From contig NZ_CP072913.1 in the NCBI RefSeq assembly GCF_017968885.1, positions 1,286,001 through 1,350,000 of the forward strand: DNA of 64,000 nucleotides. The letters run 5' to 3'. Positions 49,281-57,195 of this stretch are shown piece by piece (the first letter of the stretch is position 1; the number at the start of each line of letters is the position of its first letter). Below the pieces are notes generated by a model. It had not been told where the DNA came from. It worked only from the letters and a program-made list of their open reading frames with translations, and ran no database searches. The stretch is from Pseudomonas sp. Tri1 (GTDB taxonomy: Bacteria; Pseudomonadota; Gammaproteobacteria; Pseudomonadales; Pseudomonadaceae). The position numbers were made by a program, and so were the translations under genes.

Positions 49281-49350
49281 TATGCACGCTTATGCAAAAC
49301 AGCATTTGTCTTCTGCAAAAAGAACAAGCATCATGCGCGTTATGCAAAAA
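49281..49350 (+). promoter_or_regulatory. Operator-like ATGC/GCAT motifs before and over the repressor start
   Basis: TATGCACGCTTATGCAAAAC (49281-49300), an inverted repeat ATGC-AAAACA-GCAT (49292-49305) and another TTATGCAAAA at 49340-49349. The same TGCAT/ATGCA half-sites form the array at the tailocin promoter, suggesting autoregulation by the repressor. Confidence 0.5.
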
Positions 49351-50076
49351 CGCAACGTTTCTACCGTATTAAGAGCATTGCTCGATCAGCACGGGATCTC
49401 CCCCACGGAGCTTCACCGTCGTACCGGCGTGCCTCAGTCCACTCTCTCGCGGATCCTCAGCGGCAAGATCGTCGATCCTTCGGATAAACACATCTCGAAG
49501 ATTGCCGAATACTTCGCCGTGAGCACCGACCAGTTGCGCGGGCGCGCGGACGTTGTGCCTGCCGGCAATGCGCGTCGTGACGAGCCGCATTCCGAACTCA
49601 AGGACATAAGCCTGTGGGATGACGATACTCCCGTCGAGGAAGACGAGGTGTCGGTTCCTTTTCTGCGTGAGGTTGAATTGGCTGCTGGATCAGGAAGATT
49701 CGTCATCGAGGAAAGCGAGCGCTCTAGCCTGCGCTTTGGCAAGCGTAGCCTGCGCCATAACGGCGTGCAGTTCGACCAGGCCAAATGCGTGACGGTGCGC
49801 GGCAACAGCATGTTGCCAGTGCTGCGCGACGGGGCTACGGTCGGGGTGAACGCAGGCAAGTGCGGGATCGGCGACATCGTCGACGGCGACCTCTATGCCA
49901 TCAACCACAACGGCCAACTGCGGGTGAAGCAGCTTTACCGCCTGCCCACTGGCATCCGCCTGCGTAGCTTCAACCGCGACGAGCATCCGGATGAGGACTA
50001 CACCTTCCAGGAAATGCAGGACGAGCAAATCGTCATCCTCGGCCACGTCTTCTGGTGGGGCATGTACGCCCGTTAA
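49333..50076 (+). CDS. LexA/CI-like (PrtR-type) tailocin repressor with S24 peptidase domain
   Basis: 247 aa from ATG 49333; ATG 49342 is an alternative, both with weak ribosome sites. N-terminal helix-turn-helix about residues 8-65 (TELHRRTGVPQSTLSRILSG). C-terminal S24 domain: cleavage site in VELAAGSGRF (Ala-Gly), nucleophile Ser in VRGNSMLPVLRDG, general-base Lys in LRVKQLYRL. This is the design of repressors that self-cleave with RecA after DNA damage. It lies directly upstream of the tailocin genes in the same direction; no PrtN-type activator is seen. Terminator follows. Confidence 0.93.
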   Translation: MRVMQKRNVSTVLRALLDQHGISPTELHRRTGVPQSTLSRILSGKIVDPSDKHISKIAEYFAVSTDQLRGRADVVPAGNARRDEPHSELKDISLWDDDTPVEEDEVSVPFLREVELAAGSGRFVIEESERSSLRFGKRSLRHNGVQFDQAKCVTVRGNSMLPVLRDGATVGVNAGKCGIGDIVDGDLYAINHNGQLRVKQLYRLPTGIRLRSFNRDEHPDEDYTFQEMQDEQIVILGHVFWWGMYAR

Positions 50077-50094
50077 CCCCTCCCTGTCAGATAA

Positions 50095-50120
50095 AACCCG
50101 CCGCCGTGCGGGTTTTTTTT
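50095..50120 (+). terminator. Repressor gene terminator
   Basis: AACCCGC and GCGGGTT with eight T residues, 19 bases after the repressor stop. Confidence 0.92.
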
Positions 50121-50181
50121 CGCCTCTGAAAATCCTCTGCCCCCTGTGTTTACTGGCTATCGATGCGTCAGTGCATCCGCA

Positions 50182-50240
50182 GTGCATAAATAAATGCATT
50201 TACGCATTGACTGTATATGCATCCATGCATATTCTGTGTC
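50182..50240 (+). promoter_or_regulatory. Tailocin promoter with overlapping operator array
   Basis: TTGACT (50207-50212) and TATTCT (50230-50235) are 17 bases apart, a good sigma-70 pair. The inverted repeat ATATGCAT-CC-ATGCATAT (50215-50232) fills the spacer and overlaps the -10. Two more inverted repeats lie just upstream: TGCAT-AAATAA-ATGCA (near 50183-50198) and AATGC-ATTTAC-GCATT (near 50193-50208). Binding by the S24 repressor is inferred from the placement. Confidence 0.75.
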
Positions 50241-50409
50241 CAAGCCGCTCGACAAAGCGGCTGGCAACAAAGCTCTTTAGTTCCACCAACAGGCAGCGAT
50301 GAACCGGCCTTAACGGTTCAGAGGGTTGGCAACTGACCCGGGTGTGCAGCGTAAAGCACCAGAAGCAGTTATCCGGCGGGCAGGGACCGCGGTCGGAGGA
50401 ACAATTTGA

Positions 50410-50493
50410 ATGGATCCGTACCGCGCCAGTCGCGCCGAAAGATCAACTTCCTTCTGGCCATTGGTCAAGGAAGGCGAAGGAGCGCATTACTGA
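50410..50493 (+). CDS. 27-aa open reading frame at the head of the tailocin transcript (leader peptide?)
   Basis: ATG 50410 follows a GGAGGA ribosome site with an eight-to-nine-base spacer. It encodes MDPYRASRAERSTSFW followed by PLVKEGEGAHY and stops exactly where a terminator stem begins. Arg-rich, one Trp, no membrane span. It could be a translated leader whose ribosome affects the terminator, a small functional protein, or the remnant of a longer gene. No homologue known to me. Confidence 0.4.
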   Translation: MDPYRASRAERSTSFWPLVKEGEGAHY

Positions 50494-50520
50494 AAAGCCC
50501 GGTTCATTGCCGGGCTTTTT
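50493..50520 (+). terminator. Terminator 1 in the tailocin operon
   Basis: AAAAGCCCGG and CCGGGCTTTTT around a 7-base loop, starting in the stop codon of the 27-aa frame and about 260 bases after the predicted transcript start. Confidence 0.88.
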
Positions 50521-50587
50521 GGAATGCCTATCTGAAGCAGGCAGATCGAAGAGTGCCGGAGTGTCGGCAATAAATAAGGATATGAGC

Positions 50588-51007
50588 ATGAAAAAATACG
50601 CACGTGTTGTGGGCGGCAAAGTCGACAACATCTACGAAACCGTCAATCCGATCTCTGAGGAATTCCCAGCAGACCAACTTTGGATTGACGTTACCGGCAC
50701 TTCCAGCGCGGAGGTCGATTATGACTACATCGCGGTCAACACTGATGGGGTCTGGTCGTTTAACTCCGGTTTCCCTTGGCCACAGACTGCTCTTGCAGAG
50801 CAGATGCGTAATGAGAAAGCCAGGCGGCTCGACAGCGTCGTGACCCGCGTGGCGTCTTCGGGATTGCAATTCAAAGTCGATCTGGGCGTCGCTACCGCTG
50901 CCGAGCAGGCTTACTTGATTGCCTTCAAGGAGTACTGCGTCGCCTTCACTCAGGTCAATAAACAACCCGCTTTCCCACTGAGCATTGTTTGGCCGGAGTT
51001 GCCCTGA
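50588..51007 (+). CDS. Tail-fibre assembly chaperone-like protein (orphan position)
   Basis: 139 aa from ATG 50588 with AAGGA seven bases upstream; the frame is open further upstream but lacks support. N-terminus MKKYARVVGGKVDNIYETVN and C-terminal VDLGVATAAEQAYLIAFKEY resemble phage fibre assembly chaperones (DLG.A...E...L..WK.Y pattern). It also resembles the chaperone at 56702 in its first 40 residues (ARxxxGxVxE, F..D.LW). It stands between two near-identical terminators at the operon head, away from any fibre gene. Chaperone role inferred. Confidence 0.6.
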   Translation: MKKYARVVGGKVDNIYETVNPISEEFPADQLWIDVTGTSSAEVDYDYIAVNTDGVWSFNSGFPWPQTALAEQMRNEKARRLDSVVTRVASSGLQFKVDLGVATAAEQAYLIAFKEYCVAFTQVNKQPAFPLSIVWPELP

Positions 51008-51023
51008 ACGGAGTGTCTTTTTG

Positions 51024-51051
51024 AAAAGCTCGGTTCAGTGCCGGGCTTTTT
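51024..51051 (+). terminator. Terminator 2 in the tailocin operon
   Basis: AAAAGCTCGG and CCGGGCTTTTT with loop TTCAGTG; it differs from terminator 1 at only two stem/loop positions. Lies 17 bases after the preceding stop and before the holin gene. Confidence 0.88.
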
Positions 51052-51097
51052 GCACTGCCTTCCAAACCCTCATCCATCACCCCCCAGGAGGCGTGAC

Positions 51098-51448
51098 ATG
51101 ACAAACGAGCAACAAGCGTTGCTGGACATGCCGATCTGGCTGGTCATCGTGCTCGCCCTGGTGGGTGGGGTGTCCGGCGAGATGTGGCGTGCTGACAAGG
51201 AGGGCGCCCGCGGCTGGCCGTTGCTGCGCCGCGTGGTGCTGCGCTCCGGTGCCTGCGTGGTCTGTGGGGTTTCGGCAACCATGTTGTTGTATGCCCTCGG
51301 TATGTCGATCTGGAGTGCTTGCGCCCTGGGTTGCCTGACCGCCATGGCCGGTGCCGATGTGGCGATCGGTCTTTACGAACGCTGGGTCGCCAAGCGGATT
51401 GGCGTTTGCGAAGTGCCACCGCGGGACGTTCCGCCCGACCAGCCATGA
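51098..51448 (+). CDS. Phage-type holin
   Basis: 116 aa from ATG 51098 after the strong ribosome site AGGAGG; a start 20 codons upstream runs through the terminator region. Three hydrophobic spans (about 12-30, 45-65, 70-90), short charged termini and a proline-rich tail, the pattern of inner-membrane holins that release tailocins by lysis. No endolysin is next to it; in related clusters it lies further downstream, beyond this window. Confidence 0.8.
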   Translation: MTNEQQALLDMPIWLVIVLALVGGVSGEMWRADKEGARGWPLLRRVVLRSGACVVCGVSATMLLYALGMSIWSACALGCLTAMAGADVAIGLYERWVAKRIGVCEVPPRDVPPDQP

Positions 51449-51484
51449 ATCGCCATCGTTGATCCATACACAAGGAGGCGATCA

Positions 51485-51997
51485 ATGCCCGTCCTTATCG
51501 AAAAACCGTCGCAGCTGTTCGCCGCCATTGCCCAGACGCTGCGCGCCACTTACCCCACTTTGAAAATCGGCAGCCCCCGGGATTTCGATGGCACCGACGA
51601 CCAACCCTGGGTGCTGATTGCCATTGAGCGTGATGCGTCAGGCAACCGCGCCAACGACGGGCGTATCGCCCATGTCCTGACGGTTTCCCTGCAGGTGGTC
51701 ATGGCCGTTGCGGGATGGGAGGCGTGCGATCTGGCCGGAGAGCTGAAACACCTGGTCGTGGATAACCGCTGGGGACTGTCGGGGGATCAATGCGATCTGC
51801 CCACGGAGATCGATAGCCTCCCGTCCACGTTCATCAACCCAGCACGGGCGTATACGGCCTGGACCCTTTCATTTACCCAAACCCTGTACCTCGGCCCGAC
51901 GCTGCTGGAGGACCCGCTGGGCATCCCGAAATTTGCTCGTACCTGGGAAGTGTCGAACATCGACGACCCGGCTCAATACACCGCACTCGAGGAATGA
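51485..51997 (+). CDS. Tail completion/terminator-like protein (function inferred from position)
   Basis: 170 aa, AGGAGG ribosome site. N-terminal MPVLIEKPSQLFAAIAQTLR and a central beta-rich region with LTVSLQVVMAVAGWEACDLA. I do not recognise it firmly. Its place immediately before the spike gene corresponds to tail completion proteins in P2-like tail clusters, and its length and beta-rich pattern would allow a tail terminator that caps the sheath-tube assembly. Three bases separate it from gene V. Confidence 0.5.
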   Translation: MPVLIEKPSQLFAAIAQTLRATYPTLKIGSPRDFDGTDDQPWVLIAIERDASGNRANDGRIAHVLTVSLQVVMAVAGWEACDLAGELKHLVVDNRWGLSGDQCDLPTEIDSLPSTFINPARAYTAWTLSFTQTLYLGPTLLEDPLGIPKFARTWEVSNIDDPAQYTALEE

Positions 51998-52000
51998 CCC

Positions 52001-52612
52001 ATGTTTGATGCGCTGTTACGGATGCATCTGGGGCCGATCATCGAGCGTCTGGCCGAGATGGAAACCGAGCTGGAGGACTTGCATCGGCGTGCGGAGAGTT
52101 TCTGCCGTATCGGTGTTTGCCAGGAAGTCGATGCGGCCAGCAACACTTGCAAGGTCAGCCATGGCGGCTTGCTGACCCCGGCGATCCGCTTTTTCAACCC
52201 GAGTGCCGGCGCCCAGAGCGAGTCGCGGATTCCGTCCGTGGGTGAGCAGTGCCTGTTGCTGAACCATGGCGGCGGCGAGAGCGGCGGGCAGGCGGTGGCG
52301 TTGTTCGGCCTCAACGGCGGTCAGTTCCCGCCTGTCTCGACCCAGGCCACGTTGACGCGTCGCCTCTATCAGGACGGTACGGAAAACGGCTACGACCATG
52401 CCAGTCATGTCCTGCATTGGCAAAACGGCCCAGCGACATTCACCGGTTCCCGTGAATCCCTCGAATTGAGCATTGGCCCGTCGAGATTGGCGATGACGCC
52501 CGAGGCCATTGAATTGCACCTGGGCGCCGTCGGCCTGCGGCTCGACGCTTCCGGTGTGCATTTGAGCGGCCCGGTGGTGGATCACCAAGGACGCGTCATC
52601 AGTACCGCATAA
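52001..52612 (+). CDS. Baseplate assembly protein V (tail spike)
   Basis: 203 aa, P2 gpV family. N-terminal coiled segment, an OB-fold region (VCQEVDAASNTCKVSHGG), then beta-helix-like repeats near the C-terminus (LGAVGLRLDASGVHL). In contractile tails the V trimer forms the membrane-piercing tip, often with a bound iron; the C-terminal metal motif of P2 was not clearly seen. Begins the baseplate block V-W-J-I. Confidence 0.88.
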   Translation: MFDALLRMHLGPIIERLAEMETELEDLHRRAESFCRIGVCQEVDAASNTCKVSHGGLLTPAIRFFNPSAGAQSESRIPSVGEQCLLLNHGGGESGGQAVALFGLNGGQFPPVSTQATLTRRLYQDGTENGYDHASHVLHWQNGPATFTGSRESLELSIGPSRLAMTPEAIELHLGAVGLRLDASGVHLSGPVVDHQGRVISTA

Positions 52613-52622
52613 AGGCCTTCCC

Positions 52623-52955
52623 ATGATCGGAATCGATAGAAACACCGGCGCCACGGTCGACGACTGGCTGCAGTTCGTGCAGCGCGCCACCCGTGCCTTG
52701 ACCACGCCGTTGGGCACTCGCCAGAAGCGCCCGTTATATGGCTGCGCACTCACGCAGTTGCTGGGGCAGAACCTCGGCGACGACTTGCTGATTCTTGCCC
52801 AGAACCACGCGGCCCAGGCCTTTTACAACCAGGAAAACGGTATCGGTGATTTCGAGCCGCAGGTCATTGTCGCCAGCCGACACGGCGCCGGCTTGTTGTT
52901 GCGCTTCGCCGGCACCTGGAAAAACCGCAAACAGACTTTCGAGGTGGTGACATGA
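52623..52955 (+). CDS. Baseplate wedge protein W (gp25-like)
   Basis: 110 aa. MIGIDRNTGATVDDW and TTPLGTRQKRPLYGC near residue 35 are typical of the P2 gpW/T4 gp25 lysozyme-fold wedge component that triggers sheath contraction. Overlaps the J gene by four bases (ATGA). Confidence 0.92.
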   Translation: MIGIDRNTGATVDDWLQFVQRATRALTTPLGTRQKRPLYGCALTQLLGQNLGDDLLILAQNHAAQAFYNQENGIGDFEPQVIVASRHGAGLLLRFAGTWKNRKQTFEVVT

Positions 52956-53947
52956 GCATGTTGATACCCGGCCAGAACCAGTTGGCCGAACCGGCCATCG
53001 TCACCGTCGAAGCGTTCGAGGACCTGCTCGCCGAATTCAAGACCTTCGTGGTCGAGTACGTCGGCGCACGCTCTCCCGAGAGCGCGGCCAAGCTGGTGGA
53101 CAGCCTGGAAAACGAAAGCGAATTGCTGACCCTGGCCCTTGAGGCGTTCTGTGTCCGGCTGCAAACCCACGAACGCAAATACAACGCCCGCATCAAGCAG
53201 ATGTTGGCGTGGTGGGCCACTGGCACCAACCTCGATGCGCGCCTCGCGGACATGGGCCTTGAGCGGCAGTTGCTCGATCCCGGCGACCCGGCGGCGTTCC
53301 CGCCCATTCCACCGGTCTACGAGAGCGATGATGACGCCCGCTTGCGCTACTACCTGGCGCCCCATGCCCCGGCGGCTGGCTCGCGCATGCAGTATCGGCG
53401 GGAGATCTTCATCCTGGGCGAACGGCCTGCCGTGAAGGTGGAAAACGCCGCAGCGGGCGTGGTGACGGTCACCTATACCTTCGACCCGGATGGATACGCG
53501 GCGCAGATCAAGGACGGCAACGGACGCCGCACCGCCCCGGGTGAAGTCACGGTCACGGTGCTGTCCCGAGAGGGCAATGGCACACCGTCCGAGGCGCTGA
53601 TCGAGGGCGTTCGCCAGCATTTCGCTCGACCTGATGTGCGACCGGAAACCGACCTGGTCATCGTCCAGGCCGCGCAAATCAAACCCTACAAAATCCGCGT
53701 CGTGGCGAAGATCAATGCCGGTCCGGATTCGGGTTTGACCAAGGTCGCTGCCGAGCAGCAACTGCAGGCGTACGCCGAGGCCTGTCATCGCCTGGAAGGT
53801 CGGGTGGACCCGAGCTGGATCGACTACACGCTGCACAGCGCGGGCGCGGTTCAGCTGCAGATTCTCGAACCGCTTGCACCGATTGTGACGACGGCTTTCC
53901 AAGCCCCGTACTGTACGGGCGTCGAGGTCGAGGTGGATACGTTATGA
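52952..53947 (+). CDS. Baseplate protein J
   Basis: 331 aa, P2 gpJ/T4 gp6-like wedge component. N-terminal EPAIVTVEAFEDLLAEFK and central YYLAPHAPAAGSRMQYRREI (AGS..QYR motif) with VTVLSREGNGTPSEAL, all typical. Four-base overlap with the I gene. Confidence 0.93.
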   Translation: MSMLIPGQNQLAEPAIVTVEAFEDLLAEFKTFVVEYVGARSPESAAKLVDSLENESELLTLALEAFCVRLQTHERKYNARIKQMLAWWATGTNLDARLADMGLERQLLDPGDPAAFPPIPPVYESDDDARLRYYLAPHAPAAGSRMQYRREIFILGERPAVKVENAAAGVVTVTYTFDPDGYAAQIKDGNGRRTAPGEVTVTVLSREGNGTPSEALIEGVRQHFARPDVRPETDLVIVQAAQIKPYKIRVVAKINAGPDSGLTKVAAEQQLQAYAEACHRLEGRVDPSWIDYTLHSAGAVQLQILEPLAPIVTTAFQAPYCTGVEVEVDTL

Positions 53948-54579
53948 GTGACGACACACCTCGCCCAAGCCTGTTGCCGGCCAACAGCTCGGCGCTGGAA
54001 AGGGCGCTCGATCTGGGGTTCGCCCGGTTGCTCGAGCGTATCGATCCGCCGTTTCCTGAGTTGATGAACCCGGCGGCCACGCCTTTCGCGTTTCTGCCGT
54101 ATCTGGCGGCGGATCGCGGAGTCAGCGAGTGGAGCACGACAGCACCCGAGGCTGAAAAGCGCCTGACGGTTGAACTCGCCTGGCCCACCGCACGGCAAGC
54201 TGGAACGCGAAAAGCGCTGGAAAACGCTGCCAAGGGTTTGCAACTGATGCCTGAAGTGCGGGCCTGGTATGAGCAAACGCCAGCCGGCCCGCCCTACAGT
54301 TTTTCTGTCAGGGCGTTTACCGAACAACCCTACAGCGAAACCATCGACGCCCGTCTCGACCGCCGCTTGGCCGACGCCAAAAGCGAGCGCGACACCCTGA
54401 TGGTTTCCGTTGGCTTGAGTGCCTTCGGCCGTCACGTTATCGGCGCCGCCACGCTGTGCGGTGAGCTGACCACGGTTTATCCGATCGTCATCCAAGGGCT
54501 GGAAGCCTCGGGCCAGGCCTTCATGGCCGCCGCGCTCTACACCGTCGAAACCTCCACTATTTATCCACAGGGGTCCTAA
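53944..54579 (+). CDS. Baseplate/tail protein I
   Basis: 211 aa, P2 gpI family: LLPANSSALERALDLGFARL near the N-terminus, FLPYLAADRGVSEWS near residue 55 and a region linking wedge to fibre. Directly abuts the fibre gene with no spacer. Confidence 0.9.
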   Translation: MSDDTPRPSLLPANSSALERALDLGFARLLERIDPPFPELMNPAATPFAFLPYLAADRGVSEWSTTAPEAEKRLTVELAWPTARQAGTRKALENAAKGLQLMPEVRAWYEQTPAGPPYSFSVRAFTEQPYSETIDARLDRRLADAKSERDTLMVSVGLSAFGRHVIGAATLCGELTTVYPIVIQGLEASGQAFMAAALYTVETSTIYPQGS

Positions 54580-56691
54580 ATGGCCGACTACTACACCCTG
54601 CTCACCGATGCGGGGATCGCCTACGAAACCGCCTGCAAGGCGGCGGGCACACCGATCAAGCTGTCGCAGATTTCCGTCGGCGACGGCGGTGGCACGGTCT
54701 ACAACCCAGCCGCAACCGCCACGGCGCTTAAACGTGAAGTCTGGCGCGGGTCGCTCAATGCGCTGTTCCAGGATGAGCAAAACCCGAGCTGGTTGCTGGC
54801 TGAGGTCACCATCCCGTCCGACGTGGGCGGCTGGTATGTGCGTGAGGCCGGTATCTGGACCGATACCGGGATCCTGTATGCGATTGTCAAATATCCGGAG
54901 TCTTTCAAGCCGGTGTTGGCGACTTCCGGTTCGGGCAAAGAGTTTTATATCCGCTCGATTTTCGAGACCAGCAATGCTGAGTTGGTGACGTTGCTGATTG
55001 ACGACACGGTGGTCAAGGCGACGCGGGCCTGGGTTGCCAGCTACGTCGCTGATGAGCTGGCCAAGCTCGACAGAAAGCAATCTGTGCGGGTGGCGACGAC
55101 GGCCAATATTGTCTTGAGTGGTGCGCAGACGATCGATGGTGTTGCCGTGATCGCTGGAGATCGGGTGCTTGTTAAATCCCAGACCTTGGCGAAAGACAAC
55201 GGCATCTATGTCGCTGCAAACAGCGCATGGGTTCGTGCGAAGGATGCCGATGCGAGTGCCGAGGTTACCTCGGGATTGATTGTCTCGGTGGAGGAAGGGA
55301 CGACGCTTGCCAATACGATCTGGCAGTTGATTACCGATGGTGTGATTGTGCTGGGTACCACGGCGCTGACTTTTCAGAACGTGACTCAGGGGTTTGCGCC
55401 CCTCAATTCGCCGGCTTTTTCGGGTGCGCCAACGGCCCCAACGGTATTGGGAACTGACAACAGTACCAGGATTGCTACGTCTGCTGCCGTGCGCGGAATC
55501 ATGGCCCAGTTTGGCCTGGGTTCTTCCGGATTCAACTATACGGGTAGCATCGACGACATCGTGCTAACCGGCGTTTATATGATTTCCAGTACCTCTACGG
55601 GTACTAAACCGATGATGGATGGAACCTCGGCGGTCATCCCAAACGGGACGATTTTCCATATGGAGCGTGGCAGCTCCAATATGGCGACCCAATGGTGGGA
55701 CTCCCTGGTGAGTAACACCGTCCCGGTCGGTTGCATGCGTACACGCAATTCTGCCGGTGCTTGGACGCCCTGGGAGCATGTGACTTCGGTTGAACGGGTT
55801 CGGACTGTTCTGGACACATACGGACTTGGCCCGGATGCAGCGAGAATCCCCCTGATTACCGATTTTTCGGCTGAGATCAAGCCCGGGCTCTATCGGGCGT
55901 TCACGCTGGGGCATCCCGAGGCATCTATTGGTGGCCCGCCAGAAACCAGCGGTGTTGGCGGTACCTCCATGACGGTGCTTGTCGGCGGTGGTTATCTCAC
56001 GTCCAGCTATAAGACATTTCTGGCAATTATCAACCTCAATGCAACCGGCCCGACGAGGGTATATGTCGGTCACAAGGTTACCGCCGGGGAACCGCCGGTT
56101 TGGAATGAAATCGCGCAAAGTGTCCATCTGCCTTATCGCGGCAAGGTCTATTACAAAACCGCTGGCACCTTTCAGTGGACGGTGCCAGCAAATGTCTGGA
56201 AGGTTTTCGCTGAGGTTCGTGGTGGCGGTGGAAGCGGCGCCTTCGGGACACTGGACACCGGTGCGGGTGGTGGCGGCTCAGGTGGGATCAGCAAGCGACT
56301 CGTCTCTGTCACGCCCGGCTCAACAGTCACGGTGACCGTGGGGGCGGGAGGCGCCTACGTGACCGCTGCCAACACGGTAGGCAATCCAGGTGGTTCTTCT
56401 TCCTTCGGTACGTATTGCTCGGCAACAGGCGGCGCAGGTGGGCTGGTGATTGGCGGTGCTGGCGCTGGCTACGGCTCTGGCGGCGACTTCAACGGTACGC
56501 TAGGTGCCGGGAATCCACCGGTGCGTAATGCGGCGTCTAATGGCGCGATTGGCGGTGCTGGAGGGGGCGGAGAGAGCATTTTTGCCGCCGTTGACACTAC
56601 CACGCTGACGCAGCCCGGTATGGGAGGGGGCGGCAGAATCGGGACTCGATCTCAGGCCGGTGCCGATGGTTGTGTGTTCATCACCTATTGA
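54580..56691 (+). CDS. Tail fibre with glycine-rich tip
   Basis: 703 aa. Residues 1-160 match the P2 gpH-type baseplate-attachment domain (YYTLLTDAGIAYETACKAAG, WYVREAGIWTDTG). A middle part contains two knob-like repeats, about 315-405 and 430-515 (GVYMIS...W...WTPWE and GLYRAF). From about residue 560 to the end it is extremely glycine-rich (VRGGGGSGAFG, GAGGGGSGG, GGAGGGGES). Such tips are receptor-binding domains in several phages. This sets killing spectrum; the specific lipopolysaccharide target is unknown. Codons become less GC-biased than the baseplate genes, fitting exchange of this module. Confidence 0.9.
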   Translation: MADYYTLLTDAGIAYETACKAAGTPIKLSQISVGDGGGTVYNPAATATALKREVWRGSLNALFQDEQNPSWLLAEVTIPSDVGGWYVREAGIWTDTGILYAIVKYPESFKPVLATSGSGKEFYIRSIFETSNAELVTLLIDDTVVKATRAWVASYVADELAKLDRKQSVRVATTANIVLSGAQTIDGVAVIAGDRVLVKSQTLAKDNGIYVAANSAWVRAKDADASAEVTSGLIVSVEEGTTLANTIWQLITDGVIVLGTTALTFQNVTQGFAPLNSPAFSGAPTAPTVLGTDNSTRIATSAAVRGIMAQFGLGSSGFNYTGSIDDIVLTGVYMISSTSTGTKPMMDGTSAVIPNGTIFHMERGSSNMATQWWDSLVSNTVPVGCMRTRNSAGAWTPWEHVTSVERVRTVLDTYGLGPDAARIPLITDFSAEIKPGLYRAFTLGHPEASIGGPPETSGVGGTSMTVLVGGGYLTSSYKTFLAIINLNATGPTRVYVGHKVTAGEPPVWNEIAQSVHLPYRGKVYYKTAGTFQWTVPANVWKVFAEVRGGGGSGAFGTLDTGAGGGGSGGISKRLVSVTPGSTVTVTVGAGGAYVTAANTVGNPGGSSSFGTYCSATGGAGGLVIGGAGAGYGSGGDFNGTLGAGNPPVRNAASNGAIGGAGGGGESIFAAVDTTTLTQPGMGGGGRIGTRSQAGADGCVFITY

Positions 56692-56701
56692 GGAGAGTTG
56701 T

Positions 56702-57106
56702 ATGTTGTGGGCAAGAATTGAAAACGGGTCGGTGGTTGAAACTACCGACCTCGACCCCTCTGAACGTTTCCACCCGGACTTATTGTGGCAAGTCTGTCCA
56801 TCCGATGTGCGACCAGGTTGGGCCATCATCGACGGGGAGTTTTCCCCACCCTCGCTGCAGACCTCTACCGAGCAAGCCGAGGTCGAACGGGTATGGCGCA
56901 ATTTTGAGTTGGGTGCCACCGAATGGTTGGTTACACGTCACCGTGACGAACAGGATTTAGGCGTGGCGCCTACGCTGACGGTGAAGCAATTCCCGGAACT
57001 GCTTGCCTACCGTCAGGCGCTTCGGGATTGGCCGCAAACAGCGACTTTCCCCAGCGATGAATTTCGGCCCATCGCACCTTCTTGGATCGCCGATCAAATC
57101 CAATAA
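56702..57106 (+). CDS. Tail-fibre assembly chaperone
   Basis: 134 aa from ATG 56702 after GAGGAGAG; an earlier in-frame start lies inside the fibre gene. The C-terminal half (VERVWRNFELGATEWL, RHRDEQDLG, LLAYRQALRDWP) matches a phage tail-assembly chaperone family seen next to fibre genes in Pseudomonas tailocins. Expected to trimerise and fold the fibre tip encoded just upstream, and to be exchanged with it. Confidence 0.85.
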   Translation: MLWARIENGSVVETTDLDPSERFHPDLLWQVCPSDVRPGWAIIDGEFSPPSLQTSTEQAEVERVWRNFELGATEWLVTRHRDEQDLGVAPTLTVKQFPELLAYRQALRDWPQTATFPSDEFRPIAPSWIADQIQ

Positions 57107-57131
57107 ACGCCCCGCACCGACGGGGCGTTTT
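57106..57131 (+). terminator. Terminator 3 in the tailocin operon
   Basis: AACGCCCCG and CGGGGCGTT form a perfect 9-bp stem with a T-rich tail, beginning in the chaperone stop codon. Confidence 0.9.
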
Positions 57132-57154
57132 CTTACCCATCCAAAACCCGACAG

Positions 57155-57176
57155 CCCCTTCCTCAAGGGGTTTTTT
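57155..57176 (+). terminator. Terminator 4 in the tailocin operon
   Basis: CCCCTT-CCTC-AAGGGG followed by six T residues, 24 bases after terminator 3 and 20 bases before the next gene. Confidence 0.85.
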
Positions 57177-57195
57177 CATATCTGGAGAAACACAA

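Noticed and set aside
48976..49332. N-terminal extension of the repressor to 48976
   Set aside because: The extra 119 codons run through REP repeats and show no conserved domain; the helix-turn-helix protein begins at 49333 or 49342.
50342..50587. N-terminal extension of the orphan chaperone through terminator 1
   Set aside because: A terminator and the 27-aa frame lie within it, and AAGGA sits correctly before the ATG at 50588.
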